Below are positions 9,264-17,390 of a DNA stretch of 64,000 nucleotides, one piece after another. Numbering within the stretch: position 1 is the first letter of the stretch; every line of letters starts with the position of its first letter. The stretch is from CAVVIG01 sp050249955 (GTDB taxonomy: Bacteria; Acidobacteriota; Vicinamibacteria; Vicinamibacterales; CAVVIG01), in assembly GCA_050249955.1 (NCBI GenBank), contig JBFWPN010000001.1, positions 124,001-188,000 on the forward strand, given 5' to 3'. The notes beneath the pieces are model-generated. The model did not search any database and had not been told where the DNA came from. It saw only the letters and a program-made list of their open reading frames with translations. The translations under genes and the position numbers were made by a program.

Positions 9264-9349
9264 TGCCGGGGGCGGGGATCGAACCCGCACGCTCCTTGCG
9301 GAACCCGGGATTTTAAGTCCCGTGCGTCTGCCAGTTTCGCCACCCCGGC
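9264..9349 (-). tRNA. tRNA-Leu (anticodon UAA)
   Basis: An 86-nt class II tRNA on the minus strand. The acceptor stem GCCGGGG pairs with CCCCGGC (9265-9271), leaving discriminator A at 9264. The anticodon stem-loop carries CTTAAAA with anticodon UAA, which reads UUA/UUG. A long variable arm follows, then the T-loop GGTTCGATCC. The 3' CCA is not encoded. The adjacent A/T-containing segment at 9362-9367 fits a -10 element. Confidence 0.96.
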
Positions 9350-9361
9350 GCGCGGACCTCA

Positions 9362-9367
9362 ATCATA
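9362..9367 (-). promoter_or_regulatory. putative -10 element of tRNA-Leu
   Basis: TATGAT read on the minus strand, 12 bp before the mature 5' end of the tRNA. No convincing -35 box is seen at the matching distance. Confidence 0.4.
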
Positions 9368-9471
9368 CATAGGGCGCAGGGGTGCCCTCGCCCGGCGCAC
9401 GGGTATCAGCGCGCTGGTAACCGGACCATGTCCAGCCACTCCCGGCGTGTCGCCGCGGCGGGCCCGCGCGG

Positions 9472-9720
9472 TCAGGCGCCTGCCGCCGGCTCGGCCCCGT
9501 CCACGGCCGAGGCCTGCTGCGCCAGGATCTCCTGTGCCGCGGCAGCCTGCTCGGCGTTCACCAGCAGCACCACGCCCTCGGAGAACGCCAGGTTCGGATA
9601 CTGCCCGCCCCCTTCGTCATCCCGCAGCATCGACTCGATGCCCGCCGCTTCCAGCGCACTCCGCGCCAGGTCCCCTTCCAGGTGACTGCCGAACGTGGCG
9701 ACCGCAATGAGGTTGTCCAT
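9472..9720 (-). CDS. DUF2007 (putative signal-transducing) small protein
   Basis: An 82-aa cytosolic protein of the DUF2007 type. These are small, GlnB-like-folded proteins with a pattern of strand, LxxALEAAGIES helix, strand and a final helix. Seen here: LIAVATFGSHLEGDLARSALEAAGIESMLRDD (4-35), then VVLLVNAEQAAAAQEIL (50-66). The function of the family is not established. It stands alone, with the heptamer repeat tract and DUF5995 gene upstream of it in the divergent direction. Confidence 0.75.
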   Translation of the reverse strand: MDNLIAVATFGSHLEGDLARSALEAAGIESMLRDDEGGGQYPNLAFSEGVVLLVNAEQAAAAQEILAQQASAVDGAEPAAGA

Positions 9721-9760
9721 ACCGCCAGCTTACGCCCCGGGCGGGCGGGACCCGTGCACA

Positions 9761-9816
9761 ATTCAGATTGCAGATTGCAGATTTCAGATTGGAGATTGGC
9801 AATTGGCAATTGGCAA
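9761..9816. repeat. heptanucleotide tandem repeat, 8 units
   Basis: Eight in-register 7-mers follow one another: ATTCAGA, TTGCAGA twice, TTTCAGA, TTGGAGA, then TTGGCAA three times. The unit drifts from a CAGA type to a GGCAA type along the tract. It is the most AT-rich block of its neighbourhood and lies in the divergent intergenic region between the DUF2007 and DUF5995 genes. Heptamer tracts of this kind are known as dispersed repeats in several bacterial phyla; a role is not established. Confidence 0.9.
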
Positions 9817-9854
9817 TTCGCGCTGCCGAAGAGCCGTGCTTTAATACCGCTCCC

Positions 9855-10643
9855 ATGAGCCCGCACACCGCCCTGCCCCGCACGATCGACGAGGTGATCC
9901 TCCGGCTTGATGCCATCACGGAGGATGCCGCACGCACCGGCAGCCGGGCGGGATACTTCGCGGCGCTCTACAACCGCGTCACCCGTGCGGTGAGAGACGG
10001 CGTGCGCGCGCGGGCCTTCGCCGACAATGCGCGCATGGAACGGCTCGACATGGCCTTCGCGAACCGCTACCTCGCCGCCTACGACGCGTGGCGCAGCGGC
10101 AGGCAGCCCACGCTCTCCTGGCACACGGCCTTCGCGGCAGACGCACGACAGGACCTGAGCGTGTTGCAGCACCTCTTCATGGGCATGAACGCCCACATCA
10201 ACCTCGACCTCGGGATTGCCGCCGCGGAGGTGGCACCGGGCGATGCGATCCACGGCCTGCGCGACGACTTCAACCGGATCAACGGCGTGCTCGCCTCACT
10301 GCTCCCGATCGTCGAGGCACAGGTGCGCGCCATGTCCCCGTCCCTCGACCAGCTGTCGTCGCTCGCCGACCGCATGGACAACATCGACGACCGCATCGGC
10401 AACTTCTCGATGGAGAAGGCGCGCGACGGCGCCTGGCGCTTCGCCCTGCGCCTGGCTCCCCTGCGCACCCCCTTCGGCCGCGAGCTGGCCATCAGCGCAC
10501 GCGACGCCATCGTCGCCGAGGTCGGTCGCCAGTTCCAGGAGCCAGGTCCGCTCACGGCGCTGCTCGGCGGACCGGATGGCGTGGACGTGACCGCACGCGT
10601 CCACCTGCTCGCGCGCACCGAGCCCGGTCTCGCCGCCACCTAG
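9855..10643 (+). CDS. DUF5995 family protein
   Basis: A 262-aa soluble, mainly alpha-helical protein that I match to the DUF5995 family from its conserved segments: the N-terminal RTIDEVILRLDAI, YFAALYNRVTRAV, the central HLFMGMNAHINLDLGIA (about 110-126) and the DDFNRIN stretch. The His/Asn/Asp cluster in that central segment could form a metal or catalytic site, but no activity is known. ATG 9855 was chosen because an upstream in-frame start at 9768 would translate the heptamer repeat. A TTTAAT hexamer ends 9 bp before this ATG and no Shine-Dalgarno is visible, consistent with a leaderless message. Confidence 0.72.
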   Translation: MSPHTALPRTIDEVILRLDAITEDAARTGSRAGYFAALYNRVTRAVRDGVRARAFADNARMERLDMAFANRYLAAYDAWRSGRQPTLSWHTAFAADARQDLSVLQHLFMGMNAHINLDLGIAAAEVAPGDAIHGLRDDFNRINGVLASLLPIVEAQVRAMSPSLDQLSSLADRMDNIDDRIGNFSMEKARDGAWRFALRLAPLRTPFGRELAISARDAIVAEVGRQFQEPGPLTALLGGPDGVDVTARVHLLARTEPGLAAT

Positions 10644-10689
10644 CACACGCGCACGAGGACCCGTGCCGCCAGCCCGTTATGATCGGGAG

Positions 10690-11145
10690 ATGGGGCGACT
10701 GGAGTCGATCAACACCTCGCAGGGCGGGGTGCCGAAACTGGCCGTGTTCGAGGCGTTCCTCTCCGAGGACGGCGTGAGCGGCGACACGCAGGCCAACCGC
10801 GTGGTGCACGGGGGGCCCGACCGGGCCGTCGTGGTTTACGCCCTCGAGCTGATTCGCGCGCTGCAGGACGAGGGACACCCGATTGTCCCCGGCTCCACCG
10901 GCGAGAACCTGACGGTGTCCGGCCTGGACTGGCCCGCGGTGTCCCCGGGCACGCGCATCGCGGTCGGTGGTGCGCTGCTGCAGGTCACCCGCTACGCGAC
11001 GCCCTGCAGCAAGATCGCCCCGTCGTTCCGCCGCGGCCACTTCATGCGCATCGCCCAGGACGAGCACCCTGGCTGGAGCCGGGTCTGCTGCCGCGTGCTC
11101 GAGCCCGGCCTCGTGCAGCCCGGCGATCCGGTCGAGCTGCGCTGA
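10690..11145 (+). CDS. MOSC domain protein
   Basis: A 151-aa protein that is essentially one MOSC domain, the beta-barrel fold related to the C-terminal domain of Mo-cofactor sulfurases. Seen: the start GRLESINTSQGGVPK, the family HGGPDRAV (about residues 38-45), GSTGENLTVSGLDWP, and the conserved cysteine in ATPCSKI (about 108-113). Stand-alone MOSC proteins such as YiiM reduce N-hydroxylated compounds with Mo-cofactor; that activity is plausible, not shown. A GTG nine codons upstream (10663) is in frame, but ATG 10690 aligns better with the family start and has TATGAT ending 6 bp before it. It is 4 kb from the molybdenum hydroxylase gene, which may be coincidence. Confidence 0.85.
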   Translation: MGRLESINTSQGGVPKLAVFEAFLSEDGVSGDTQANRVVHGGPDRAVVVYALELIRALQDEGHPIVPGSTGENLTVSGLDWPAVSPGTRIAVGGALLQVTRYATPCSKIAPSFRRGHFMRIAQDEHPGWSRVCCRVLEPGLVQPGDPVELR

Positions 11146-11187
11146 TTGGCAACCGTCCTGCTATGCACCACGGCAGGAGGGTTGACC

Positions 11188-11742
11188 ATGAGACTGCCGA
11201 TCACAGCCGGACTGTTCCTCGCCGCATCGATCACCGCGCTTGCGCAGCAGCCTGCGCCAGGCGCACAGCCGCAGCCCCAGCAGGGCAACACCGCGCAGCC
11301 ATCCCCACGCGAGCAGACGCTCACCGGCTGCCTGACGTCCGCCGACAACATCTTCACCCTGACCATCGTCGACGATTCGGGTGCGCCCGGCACCACGGTG
11401 GAGAACATCTCCTACACCCTCGCGCCGGGCTCCGGCGTGGACCTCCGGGCGCACCTCAACAAGCGGGTCACGGTGAAGGGCACCGACGCCGGCCAGGACG
11501 CCGCCACGTCGAAGCGCATCGTGGTGGACTCGCCTTCGGCGGGCACCGCCACCGGAGCCGCGGGCCAGCGCGCGAGTGACGCGGGCAACACGACGGACCG
11601 GAGCACCGGCACCAGCGGCACCGGCAGCGCCGATGCGGGCGGCGCCACGCCGAAGGTGGAAACGGAAGCCAAGGCGCGTATTACGCAGCGGACCTTCAAC
11701 GTCACGAACGTGCAGCCGGCTGCCGGCAGCTGCGGCGCGTAG
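11188..11742 (+). CDS. small exported protein with OB-fold-like LTGCL domain
   Basis: A 184-aa secreted protein of unknown function. Signal peptide: residues 1-20 (cut after LAQ). A low-complexity Gln/Pro linker follows. The core runs from LTGCLTSADNIFTLTIVDDSG (about 49) to HLNKRVTVKGTD (about 103); this 'TGCL ... GT' beta pattern recurs in small secreted acidobacterial proteins and resembles an OB fold. A Gly/Thr/Ser-rich spacer (125-160) precedes a final basic segment and a C-terminal Cys. A good GGAGG Shine-Dalgarno supports ATG 11188 over the in-frame upstream start at 11146. Confidence 0.7.
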   Translation: MRLPITAGLFLAASITALAQQPAPGAQPQPQQGNTAQPSPREQTLTGCLTSADNIFTLTIVDDSGAPGTTVENISYTLAPGSGVDLRAHLNKRVTVKGTDAGQDAATSKRIVVDSPSAGTATGAAGQRASDAGNTTDRSTGTSGTGSADAGGATPKVETEAKARITQRTFNVTNVQPAAGSCGA

Positions 11743-11759
11743 AGGGGCGGGACGGGCGA

Positions 11760-13301
11760 CTAGCCGATGGCGGCCGCCGTGCCCGCCTGCATGATGCGGC
11801 GGATCTCGGCGGTATCCTCGGCCGACGGCAGACCGAAGCCGCGGCGGTAGCCGAACAGGTCGGCCACGGTCGACGAGCCGTAGCGGTCGTTCACCAGTTC
11901 GAGGTGTTCTGCCGTGACCAGCGCAGGGTGCGGCACGCCACACGCCCGGCACAGCGCGAGGAGGTCCTTGCGCAGCGTCAGGACGTAGTTGGCGAGTCGC
12001 GCCGCCTTCAGCGTCGGGTCCACGCCGCGAACGAGCCACGGATGCTGCGTGGCAATGCCGGTCGGACAATGGTTCGTGTGGCAGCGCTGCGCCTGGATGC
12101 AGCCAATGGCCAGCAGCGCCTCCCTGGCCACATTCACCATGTCGGCCCCAAGCGCGAAGGCAAACAGCGCCGCTTCCGGGAATCCGAGCTTGCCGGACCC
12201 GATGAACACCACCCGCTCGTGCAGCCCCACTGAATGGAAGATCTTCTGCACGCGGCTGAACCCCACCTTGAAGGGCAGCGCCACATGATCGACGAACACG
12301 AGCGGTCCGGCGCCCGTGCCGCCTTCCCCACCGTCGATGGTGATGAAGTCCACGCCGCGTGACGTGTGGAGCATCAGGTGGGCGAGATCGCTCCAGAACT
12401 CGGTCTCGCCCACCGCCGACTTGATCCCCACCGGCAGCCCGGTCTCGGAGGCAAGCAGTTCCACGAAGTCCAGCAGGCTGTCGGCATCGTGAAACGCCCC
12501 GTGCACCGCGGGGCTGATGCAGTCGCGCGTCCGGTCGACGCCACGGATCTTCGCGATCTCCTCGGTGATCTTGGCCTTCGGCAGGAGCCCACCCACGCCC
12601 GGCTTCGCGCCCTGACTCAACTTGATCTCGATGGCCCGAATCTGCGGCAGGCGCGCCACCGTCTCCTTCAGCCGCGACAGGTTGAAGCGCCCCTGCTCAT
12701 CGCGGCAGCCGAAGTATCCGGTGCCGATCTGCCAGACCAGGTCGCCGCCGGCCTGGTGGTAGGGCGACACGCCGCCCTCACCGGTGCTCTGGAGGCACCC
12801 GGCCTCCCGGCACCCGCGATTCAGCGCTTCCACCGCTGCGCCGCTCAGCGAACCGAAACTCATGCCGGACACATTCACCACCGAGCCCGGCCGGAACGCC
12901 TTCGCGCGACCCCGCGCCTTTCCCAGCACCTTGGCGCAGGGGATCGCATAGGTCGGGTCGTAGCCCGGTTCCCCGGGAAACGGGCTGTGCAGCGGAAACG
13001 TGTGGTGCTTGATGATCAGGAACGCCGACTGCTGTTCCATGTCGTCATCCGAACCGAAGCCGAAGTAGTTGTTCTCGCGCTTCGCCGAGGCGTAGACCCA
13101 CCGCCGCTGATCGCGGCTGAATGGTCGCTCCTCGTTGTTGTCGGTGACGATGTACTGGCGGAGTTCGGGGCCGATGGCCTCGAGCCAGTAGCGGAAATGC
13201 CCGATGACGGGGAAATTGCGGAGGATGGCGTGCTGCCGCTGCAGCAGGTCGTACGCGATCACGGCGGCCAGCACGCTGAGCCCGACGAGAATCACGATCA
13301 T
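11760..13301 (-). CDS. membrane-anchored FMN-binding glutamate synthase family protein
   Basis: A 513-aa protein with one N-terminal membrane helix (residues 1-18) followed by a glutamate-synthase-type TIM barrel (GltB central/FMN domain). Readable family segments are the Pro/Gly-rich VNVSGMSFGSLSGAAVEALNRG (about 175-196), the STGEGGVSPYH loop (about 205), the FMN-phosphate region TIDGGEGGTGAGPLVF (about 320-335) and the Cys-rich CIQAQRCHTNHCPTGIATQ (about 405-423), which binds the iron-sulfur cluster in true glutamate synthases. There is no amidotransferase domain and no small subunit next to it, so the in vivo reaction is uncertain. TAGAAT ends 9 bp before the ATG. It is convergent with the LTGCL gene. 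Confidence 0.85.
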   Translation of the reverse strand: MIVILVGLSVLAAVIAYDLLQRQHAILRNFPVIGHFRYWLEAIGPELRQYIVTDNNEERPFSRDQRRWVYASAKRENNYFGFGSDDDMEQQSAFLIIKHHTFPLHSPFPGEPGYDPTYAIPCAKVLGKARGRAKAFRPGSVVNVSGMSFGSLSGAAVEALNRGCREAGCLQSTGEGGVSPYHQAGGDLVWQIGTGYFGCRDEQGRFNLSRLKETVARLPQIRAIEIKLSQGAKPGVGGLLPKAKITEEIAKIRGVDRTRDCISPAVHGAFHDADSLLDFVELLASETGLPVGIKSAVGETEFWSDLAHLMLHTSRGVDFITIDGGEGGTGAGPLVFVDHVALPFKVGFSRVQKIFHSVGLHERVVFIGSGKLGFPEAALFAFALGADMVNVAREALLAIGCIQAQRCHTNHCPTGIATQHPWLVRGVDPTLKAARLANYVLTLRKDLLALCRACGVPHPALVTAEHLELVNDRYGSSTVADLFGYRRGFGLPSAEDTAEIRRIMQAGTAAAIG

Positions 13302-13310
13302 GTGCCGGGC

Positions 13311-13316
13311 ATTCTA
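13311..13316 (-). promoter_or_regulatory. putative -10 element close to the start codon
   Basis: TAGAAT on the minus strand, separated by only 9 bp from the ATG at 13301, with no Shine-Dalgarno between. Transcription would begin at or very near the start codon. Confidence 0.45.
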
Positions 13317-13370
13317 CATCGCGACAGCCGCGGCATGGCGCGGCGGCAGGCCCGTCAGCCGAGGCGGTGT

Positions 13371-13730
13371 TCAGTGCACCGTCGCCGACGTCACGCCCCT
13401 CGTCTGGCTGATCACGCGCGAGATCATCGCCTCGAGCTGGGCCCGGTCGGCATCGAACGGTCCGGCGATGGCCGCACCAAGCGACACCTCGATGGCCACG
13501 ACCACGCCGCCGTCCTCGTATGGGTTGACGATCCAGCTGAGGGAGCGCACCGACACCGGATGCTCCTCGTCCTGCGGGAACTTGAGGCGGTGCATCTCGA
13601 CGAGCATCCCCTCCAGCATCAGGCGCACGTCATCGTCTGTCCAGTCGCGCGGGTCGCGCGAGAGATTGGGCAGGGCGCAGGTGTGGGCGGTTTCCTCACC
13701 GCGCAGCCAGATGTCGACGTAGAAGGTCAT
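13371..13730 (-). CDS. conserved hypothetical small protein
   Basis: A 119-aa acidic soluble protein I cannot assign to a named family. It begins MTFYVDIWLRGEETAHTC and has alternating strands and helices, e.g. DDDVRLMLEGMLVEMHRLKFP (about 34-54), VSVRSLSWIVNPYEDGGVVVAIEVSLG (about 60-86) and a C-terminal helix ending VTSATVH. No signal peptide or membrane segment. It follows the DUF255 gene by 20 bp on the same strand and probably shares its transcript. The longer frame upstream is only a shadow of the DUF255 gene; ATG 13730 has AGGACCTACC just before it. Confidence 0.65.
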   Translation of the reverse strand: MTFYVDIWLRGEETAHTCALPNLSRDPRDWTDDDVRLMLEGMLVEMHRLKFPQDEEHPVSVRSLSWIVNPYEDGGVVVAIEVSLGAAIAGPFDADRAQLEAMISRVISQTRGVTSATVH

Positions 13731-13750
13731 GGTAGGTCCTGGATCCGGGG

Positions 13751-15883
13751 TCAGCGCGATGCGAGCAGCGACGACAGGTCGCCGGGTGCGGTCACGGGTG
13801 GACGACAGGCGAAGTCGCGGCAGACATAGGCGGCGGCCTGGCCGTCGACCGGCTGCATGGCGGCGATGAACGGGGCAGCCGGAGCCAGTGCCGCGGTGTC
13901 CGCGGTGCGCACATTGATGGCCATCGAGAATGGTCGGTACGCCGAGGCCGCGGCGTCGAGCAACCGGTCCGCCCCGGCATCGTCGCCGATGACCACGACC
14001 TGCTCGAGGCCGGAGACGTACTCGGCGAAAGCGGCCGCCATCATGGGAACGGCGCGGCCGATCTGGTCGAGCCTGGGGGCGAACAGGCGCAGGGTCCGCT
14101 CGATGCGGGTGGACCAGGCCGGATGCTCGTGCAGGTGCGACAGCCGGATCAGGTTCATCACCGACACCGAGCTGGCCGAGGGTTCGGCGCCGTCGTAGTC
14201 CTCCTTCAGGCGCACGAGCACGGTGGGGTCCTGCCCCGTGGTGCTGAACCAGCCGCCGTGTTCCTCGTCCCAGAACAGGTCGTCCTGACGGTGCTGGAGT
14301 TCGATCGCCCACTCGAGCCACTCGGCACGCGGGTCGGCGCGGAACAGTTCCAGCAGGCCGAAGATCAGATACGCGTAGTCCTCGGCATAGGCCTCGATTT
14401 CGGCATGCCCTTCGCGGTAGCGGCGCAGCAGCGTCCGCGAGCCGGGGTTCCACATGTGCGCGCGCAGGAACCGGGCCGCCTTGGTGGCCGCCTCGAGGTA
14501 GGGCGCCCCCACGCGGTCGCCACCGTCGACCAGCACGCGGAGCACGTACGAGGCACGGGCGAAGGCGCCGATCATGAGCCCGTTCCAGGCCGTGAGCACC
14601 TTGTCGTCGAGCCGCGGACGCGGACGCGACAGGCGCGCCTCGAACATCCGGAGCCTGGCGTCGCGAAGGGCGTCGAGCACCTGTTCCGGCGTGCGGCCGA
14701 ACTCGCTCACCAGGTCACCGATGGAGCGGGCCACGTAGAGGAGGTTCTTGCCCACGAACTCCTGCTGCGGGTCCATGGGCGCATTGCCGTCAGGCTCCAC
14801 GCCGAACCGGCGCCTGACGAGCGGCGCCTCGTCGCCGAGCAGGTCGTCGATCTCACCGGCGCGCCACAGGTAGAACGCGCCTTCCATGCGGTGGGCATCC
14901 GGCTGCCCGGCCGATTCGGGCGGAATGCTGTCGGCATCCTCCGCCGAATAGAAGCCGCCCGCCGGATCGGTCATCTCGCGCATCACGTAGCGCAGGGTGT
15001 CCTCGGCCACTTCGAGGTGGAACACGTCGCCCGACACCTGCGCGCCTTCGAGGTAGGCGAGCACCAGCTGCGCCTGGTCGTAGAGCATCTTCTCGAAGTG
15101 CGGGACGCGCCAGGCTGCATCGACCGAGTAGCGATGGAACCCGCCACCCACGTGGTCGCGCATGCCGCCCACGGCCATCGCGCGCAGCGTGCTGACCACC
15201 ATCTCGCGCGCATCGGCACTGCCCGTTCGCGCATGCTCGCGCAGCAGGAACAGCAGTTCGCTCGGGCGGGGAAACTTCGGTGAGCTGCCGAACCCGCCGT
15301 AGCGCTGGTCGAAGCTCGTCCTGAACTGGCCGGCGATGGCGGCCAGCACGTCGGCCTGCGGCAGCCCCTCGGCCGGCTCGCTTCGCGACGAGGACCGCAG
15401 CTGCTCGGTGACCGAGGCCGCCGACCGCTCGATCTGATCGCGCTTGTCGCGCCAGGCGCGATGGAGTTCCCCGAGGACGTCGATGAACCCGGGCCGGTTC
15501 CACTTCGAGGCAGGCGGGAAGTAGGTGCCGCCGTAGAACGGCTTCAGGTCGGGCGTGAGCCACACGCTCATCGGCCAGCCGCCGGAGCCGGTGGTTCCCT
15601 GCACGAACGCCATGTAGACGCGGTCCACGTCGGGCCGCTCCTCGCGGTCCACCTTCACCGGGACGAAGTGCTCGTTCAGGAACGCCGCAATGCCGGCGTC
15701 CTCGAACGACTCGTGCTCCATGACGTGGCACCAGTGGCAGGTGGCGTAGCCGACCGAGAGGAAGATCGGCTTGTCTTCCGCCCTCGCCTTCGCGAACGCC
15801 TCATCGCCCCAGGGATACCAGTCGACCGGATTGGCGGCGTGCTGCAGGAGGTACGGACTGCGCTCGCGCGCCAGGCGGTTCAT
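13751..15883 (-). CDS. DUF255 thioredoxin-fold protein (YyaL/SSP411 family)
   Basis: A 710-aa protein of the YyaL/spermatogenesis-associated 20 family. The N-terminal 170 residues are a thioredoxin-like domain with the diagnostic LARERSPYLLQHAANPVDW start and the motif ATCHWCHVMEHESFED (CxxC at about 50-53), then GGWPMSVWLTPDLKPFYGGTYFPP. The rest is an (alpha/alpha)6 barrel resembling N-acyl-glucosamine 2-epimerases (segments such as RYGGFGSSPKFPRP and DHVGGGFHRYSVD). The exact reaction is unsettled; a redox or thiol-dependent role is generally assumed. Start ATG 15883 begins the family consensus and has CATAAT ending 6 bp upstream. It diverges from the DJ-1-type gene with 34 bp between starts. 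Confidence 0.9.
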   Translation of the reverse strand: MNRLARERSPYLLQHAANPVDWYPWGDEAFAKARAEDKPIFLSVGYATCHWCHVMEHESFEDAGIAAFLNEHFVPVKVDREERPDVDRVYMAFVQGTTGSGGWPMSVWLTPDLKPFYGGTYFPPASKWNRPGFIDVLGELHRAWRDKRDQIERSAASVTEQLRSSSRSEPAEGLPQADVLAAIAGQFRTSFDQRYGGFGSSPKFPRPSELLFLLREHARTGSADAREMVVSTLRAMAVGGMRDHVGGGFHRYSVDAAWRVPHFEKMLYDQAQLVLAYLEGAQVSGDVFHLEVAEDTLRYVMREMTDPAGGFYSAEDADSIPPESAGQPDAHRMEGAFYLWRAGEIDDLLGDEAPLVRRRFGVEPDGNAPMDPQQEFVGKNLLYVARSIGDLVSEFGRTPEQVLDALRDARLRMFEARLSRPRPRLDDKVLTAWNGLMIGAFARASYVLRVLVDGGDRVGAPYLEAATKAARFLRAHMWNPGSRTLLRRYREGHAEIEAYAEDYAYLIFGLLELFRADPRAEWLEWAIELQHRQDDLFWDEEHGGWFSTTGQDPTVLVRLKEDYDGAEPSASSVSVMNLIRLSHLHEHPAWSTRIERTLRLFAPRLDQIGRAVPMMAAAFAEYVSGLEQVVVIGDDAGADRLLDAAASAYRPFSMAINVRTADTAALAPAAPFIAAMQPVDGQAAAYVCRDFACRPPVTAPGDLSSLLASR

Positions 15884-15889
15884 GACCGG

Positions 15890-15909
15890 ATTATGACATG
15901 CGGTAGAAT
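15890..15909. promoter_or_regulatory. compact divergent promoter: two -10-like boxes
   Basis: The 34-bp gap between divergent genes holds CATAAT on the minus strand (15890-15895, 6 bp before ATG 15883) and TAGAAT on the plus strand (15904-15909, 8 bp before ATG 15918). Neither start has a clear Shine-Dalgarno. Both transcripts would begin almost at the start codon, and any -35 contacts must fall inside the opposite coding region. Confidence 0.5.
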
Positions 15910-15917
15910 CCGGGAAC

Positions 15918-16457
15918 ATGAGCGTCGACCCCGCGCAGTCCTCGAAACGCATTGCGATCCTCGTCGAGGAGGACTTCGAAGACCGCGAGCTTCCCCTGCT
16001 GATCGAGCTGGTGCGCGAGGCCGGGCTGCACGCCACGCTCGTCGGCCCCGTGGCCGGCGCCGAGTACCACGGCAAGCGGCACGAGGCCACCGTCACCTCA
16101 GAGATGGCGGCCGGCAAGGCCCGGATCAGGGACTTCGACATGGTGGTGGTGCCCGGCGGCTATGCACCGGACCGCATCCGTATGCGGCACGCCATGGTCG
16201 ACCTCGTGCGCGACTGCTACGACACGGGCAAGCCCATCGTCACGATCGACCGCGGCGCGCAGCTGCTCATCACGATCAACGCGCTGCGCGGCCGCACCGC
16301 CACCTGCTGGCCGTCGATTGCGATCGACGTGAAGAACGCGGGCGGGCGCTATGTCGACCGGCCGTTCGTCGAGGACGGCCACGTCATCACGGCCCGCAAG
16401 TGGGACGATGTGCCGGCGCTGACCGACCTGATTGCGCGCGTGCTCGGCGCCGCGTGA
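15918..16457 (+). CDS. DJ-1/PfpI family protein lacking the catalytic cysteine
   Basis: A 179-aa flavodoxin-like protein of the PfpI/DJ-1/YhbO type (type 1 glutamine amidotransferase-like). The N-terminal RIAILVEEDFEDRELPLLIELVREAG keeps the family acidic residue, and VVVPGGYAPDRIR (about 75-88) is normal. At the nucleophile elbow, where relatives have a Cys-His-Gly (AICHGPQ), this protein reads TIDRGAQLLI (about 111-120), so Cys is replaced by Asp and His by Arg. Protease, deglycase or hydratase chemistry of the family is therefore unlikely; a binding or altered catalytic role is possible. The sequence is otherwise intact. Putative -10 box TAGAAT 8 bp before the ATG. Confidence 0.85.
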   Translation: MSVDPAQSSKRIAILVEEDFEDRELPLLIELVREAGLHATLVGPVAGAEYHGKRHEATVTSEMAAGKARIRDFDMVVVPGGYAPDRIRMRHAMVDLVRDCYDTGKPIVTIDRGAQLLITINALRGRTATCWPSIAIDVKNAGGRYVDRPFVEDGHVITARKWDDVPALTDLIARVLGAA

Positions 16458-16468
16458 CGGAGCCGGAA

Positions 16469-16496
16469 CCGGCCCCGATCAGACGCGGGGGGCCGG
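16469..16496. terminator. putative bidirectional hairpin
   Basis: CCGGCCCC (16469-16476) can pair with GGGGCCGG (16489-16496) across a 12-nt loop, between the convergent DJ-1-type and YihY genes and running into the last codons of the latter. No U-tract follows on either strand, so intrinsic termination is uncertain. Confidence 0.35.
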
Positions 16497-17384
16497 CGCC
16501 GCGGGCAGTTCATCCGGGCGACCGCGCCGGAGCCGCGCATACGCCGCGGTGAACTCCACGCCGTAGAGCAGGATCACCGCCTGCACGTAGACCCACACCA
16601 GGAACACCACCACGGCGGCAATCGACCCGTTCACCTGCGTGAACCGGGTCATGTCGCGCATGTACCAGCTGAAGGCGAAGAGCGCCCCCTTCCAGAGCAG
16701 GCCGGTCAGGAAAGCACCGATCCACACATCGCGAAAGCGCACCTTGGCGTTCGGCACGAAGTAGTAGACCAGGCCCACCACGAGCACGAACATCAGGGTG
16801 GTGGCATTGCGGATGGCGAGGCTCCGCAGGACGAGCAGGCTGGGAAACTGCGAGAGGATGCTGGCGAACCAGGTGGCGCCCACGATCTGCGAGGCGCTGA
16901 CAATGAGCGTGGCCATCATCAGGAGCGCGCCGGCCACGAGCAGCATCAGGAACGAGAAGAGCTTGTGGCTCCAGTAGCTGCGCGTCTTCTCCACGCCCCA
17001 GGCGTAGTTGACCGCCGTGCTGATCGATCCGAAGAAGCCGAGCGCGCCCCACACCAGCGCGATGGTGCCGGCAATGCCGAGGGTGATGGTATTCCCCCGG
17101 AAGGCATCGAGCTGGCGGGTGATGAAGTCGAACTGCGCCGGGAAGTAGCGCAGGACGAAGGTGAGGACCTGATTGCGGTCCTCGGCGTCCGCGGTGACGC
17201 TGCCGATGGCCGCGAACCCGAGCAACGCGAACGGGAACATCGACAGCAGCGCGTAGTAGGCGATCGACGCCGCGTACGTGAGGTTGTCGCTCCGGTAGAA
17301 CCCGAGGGATCCCCGCCAGATCGCGATGCCCGTCAGGCGCCCGATCTCCCGAGCCGTCCTCGCGGCCCCCTTCAGGGACGTCAC
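16479..17384 (-). CDS. YihY/BrkB family inner-membrane protein
   Basis: A 301-aa polytopic membrane protein of the YihY (formerly RNase BN) family. About six helices can be read: YAASIAYYALLSMFPFALLGFAAIG (36-60), the TLGIAGTIALVWGALGFFGSISTAVNYAWGV block (100-130) with its characteristic aromatic and Asn-Tyr-Ala-Trp residues, a helix around 145-170, one at 195-215, and two near 230-280 (WYMRDMTRF ... GSIAAVVVFLVWVYVQAVILLYGVEFTAAYA). The function is not known. The start is GTG with CATAAT ending 6 bp upstream, so it may have its own promoter although it follows the Mla-linked small genes on the same strand by only 12 bp. Confidence 0.87.
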   Translation of the reverse strand: MTSLKGAARTAREIGRLTGIAIWRGSLGFYRSDNLTYAASIAYYALLSMFPFALLGFAAIGSVTADAEDRNQVLTFVLRYFPAQFDFITRQLDAFRGNTITLGIAGTIALVWGALGFFGSISTAVNYAWGVEKTRSYWSHKLFSFLMLLVAGALLMMATLIVSASQIVGATWFASILSQFPSLLVLRSLAIRNATTLMFVLVVGLVYYFVPNAKVRFRDVWIGAFLTGLLWKGALFAFSWYMRDMTRFTQVNGSIAAVVVFLVWVYVQAVILLYGVEFTAAYARLRRGRPDELPAAPAPRV

Positions 17385-17390
17385 GACGCA

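Noticed and set aside
7797..9362. A minus-strand frame that runs through the tRNA and the molybdenum hydroxylase
   Set aside because: It reads across the tRNA-Leu gene and is antisense to a well supported enzyme.
9768..9854. N-terminal extension of the DUF5995 gene
   Set aside because: Would translate the heptamer repeat; the family starts at the later ATG and a -10-like box lies between.
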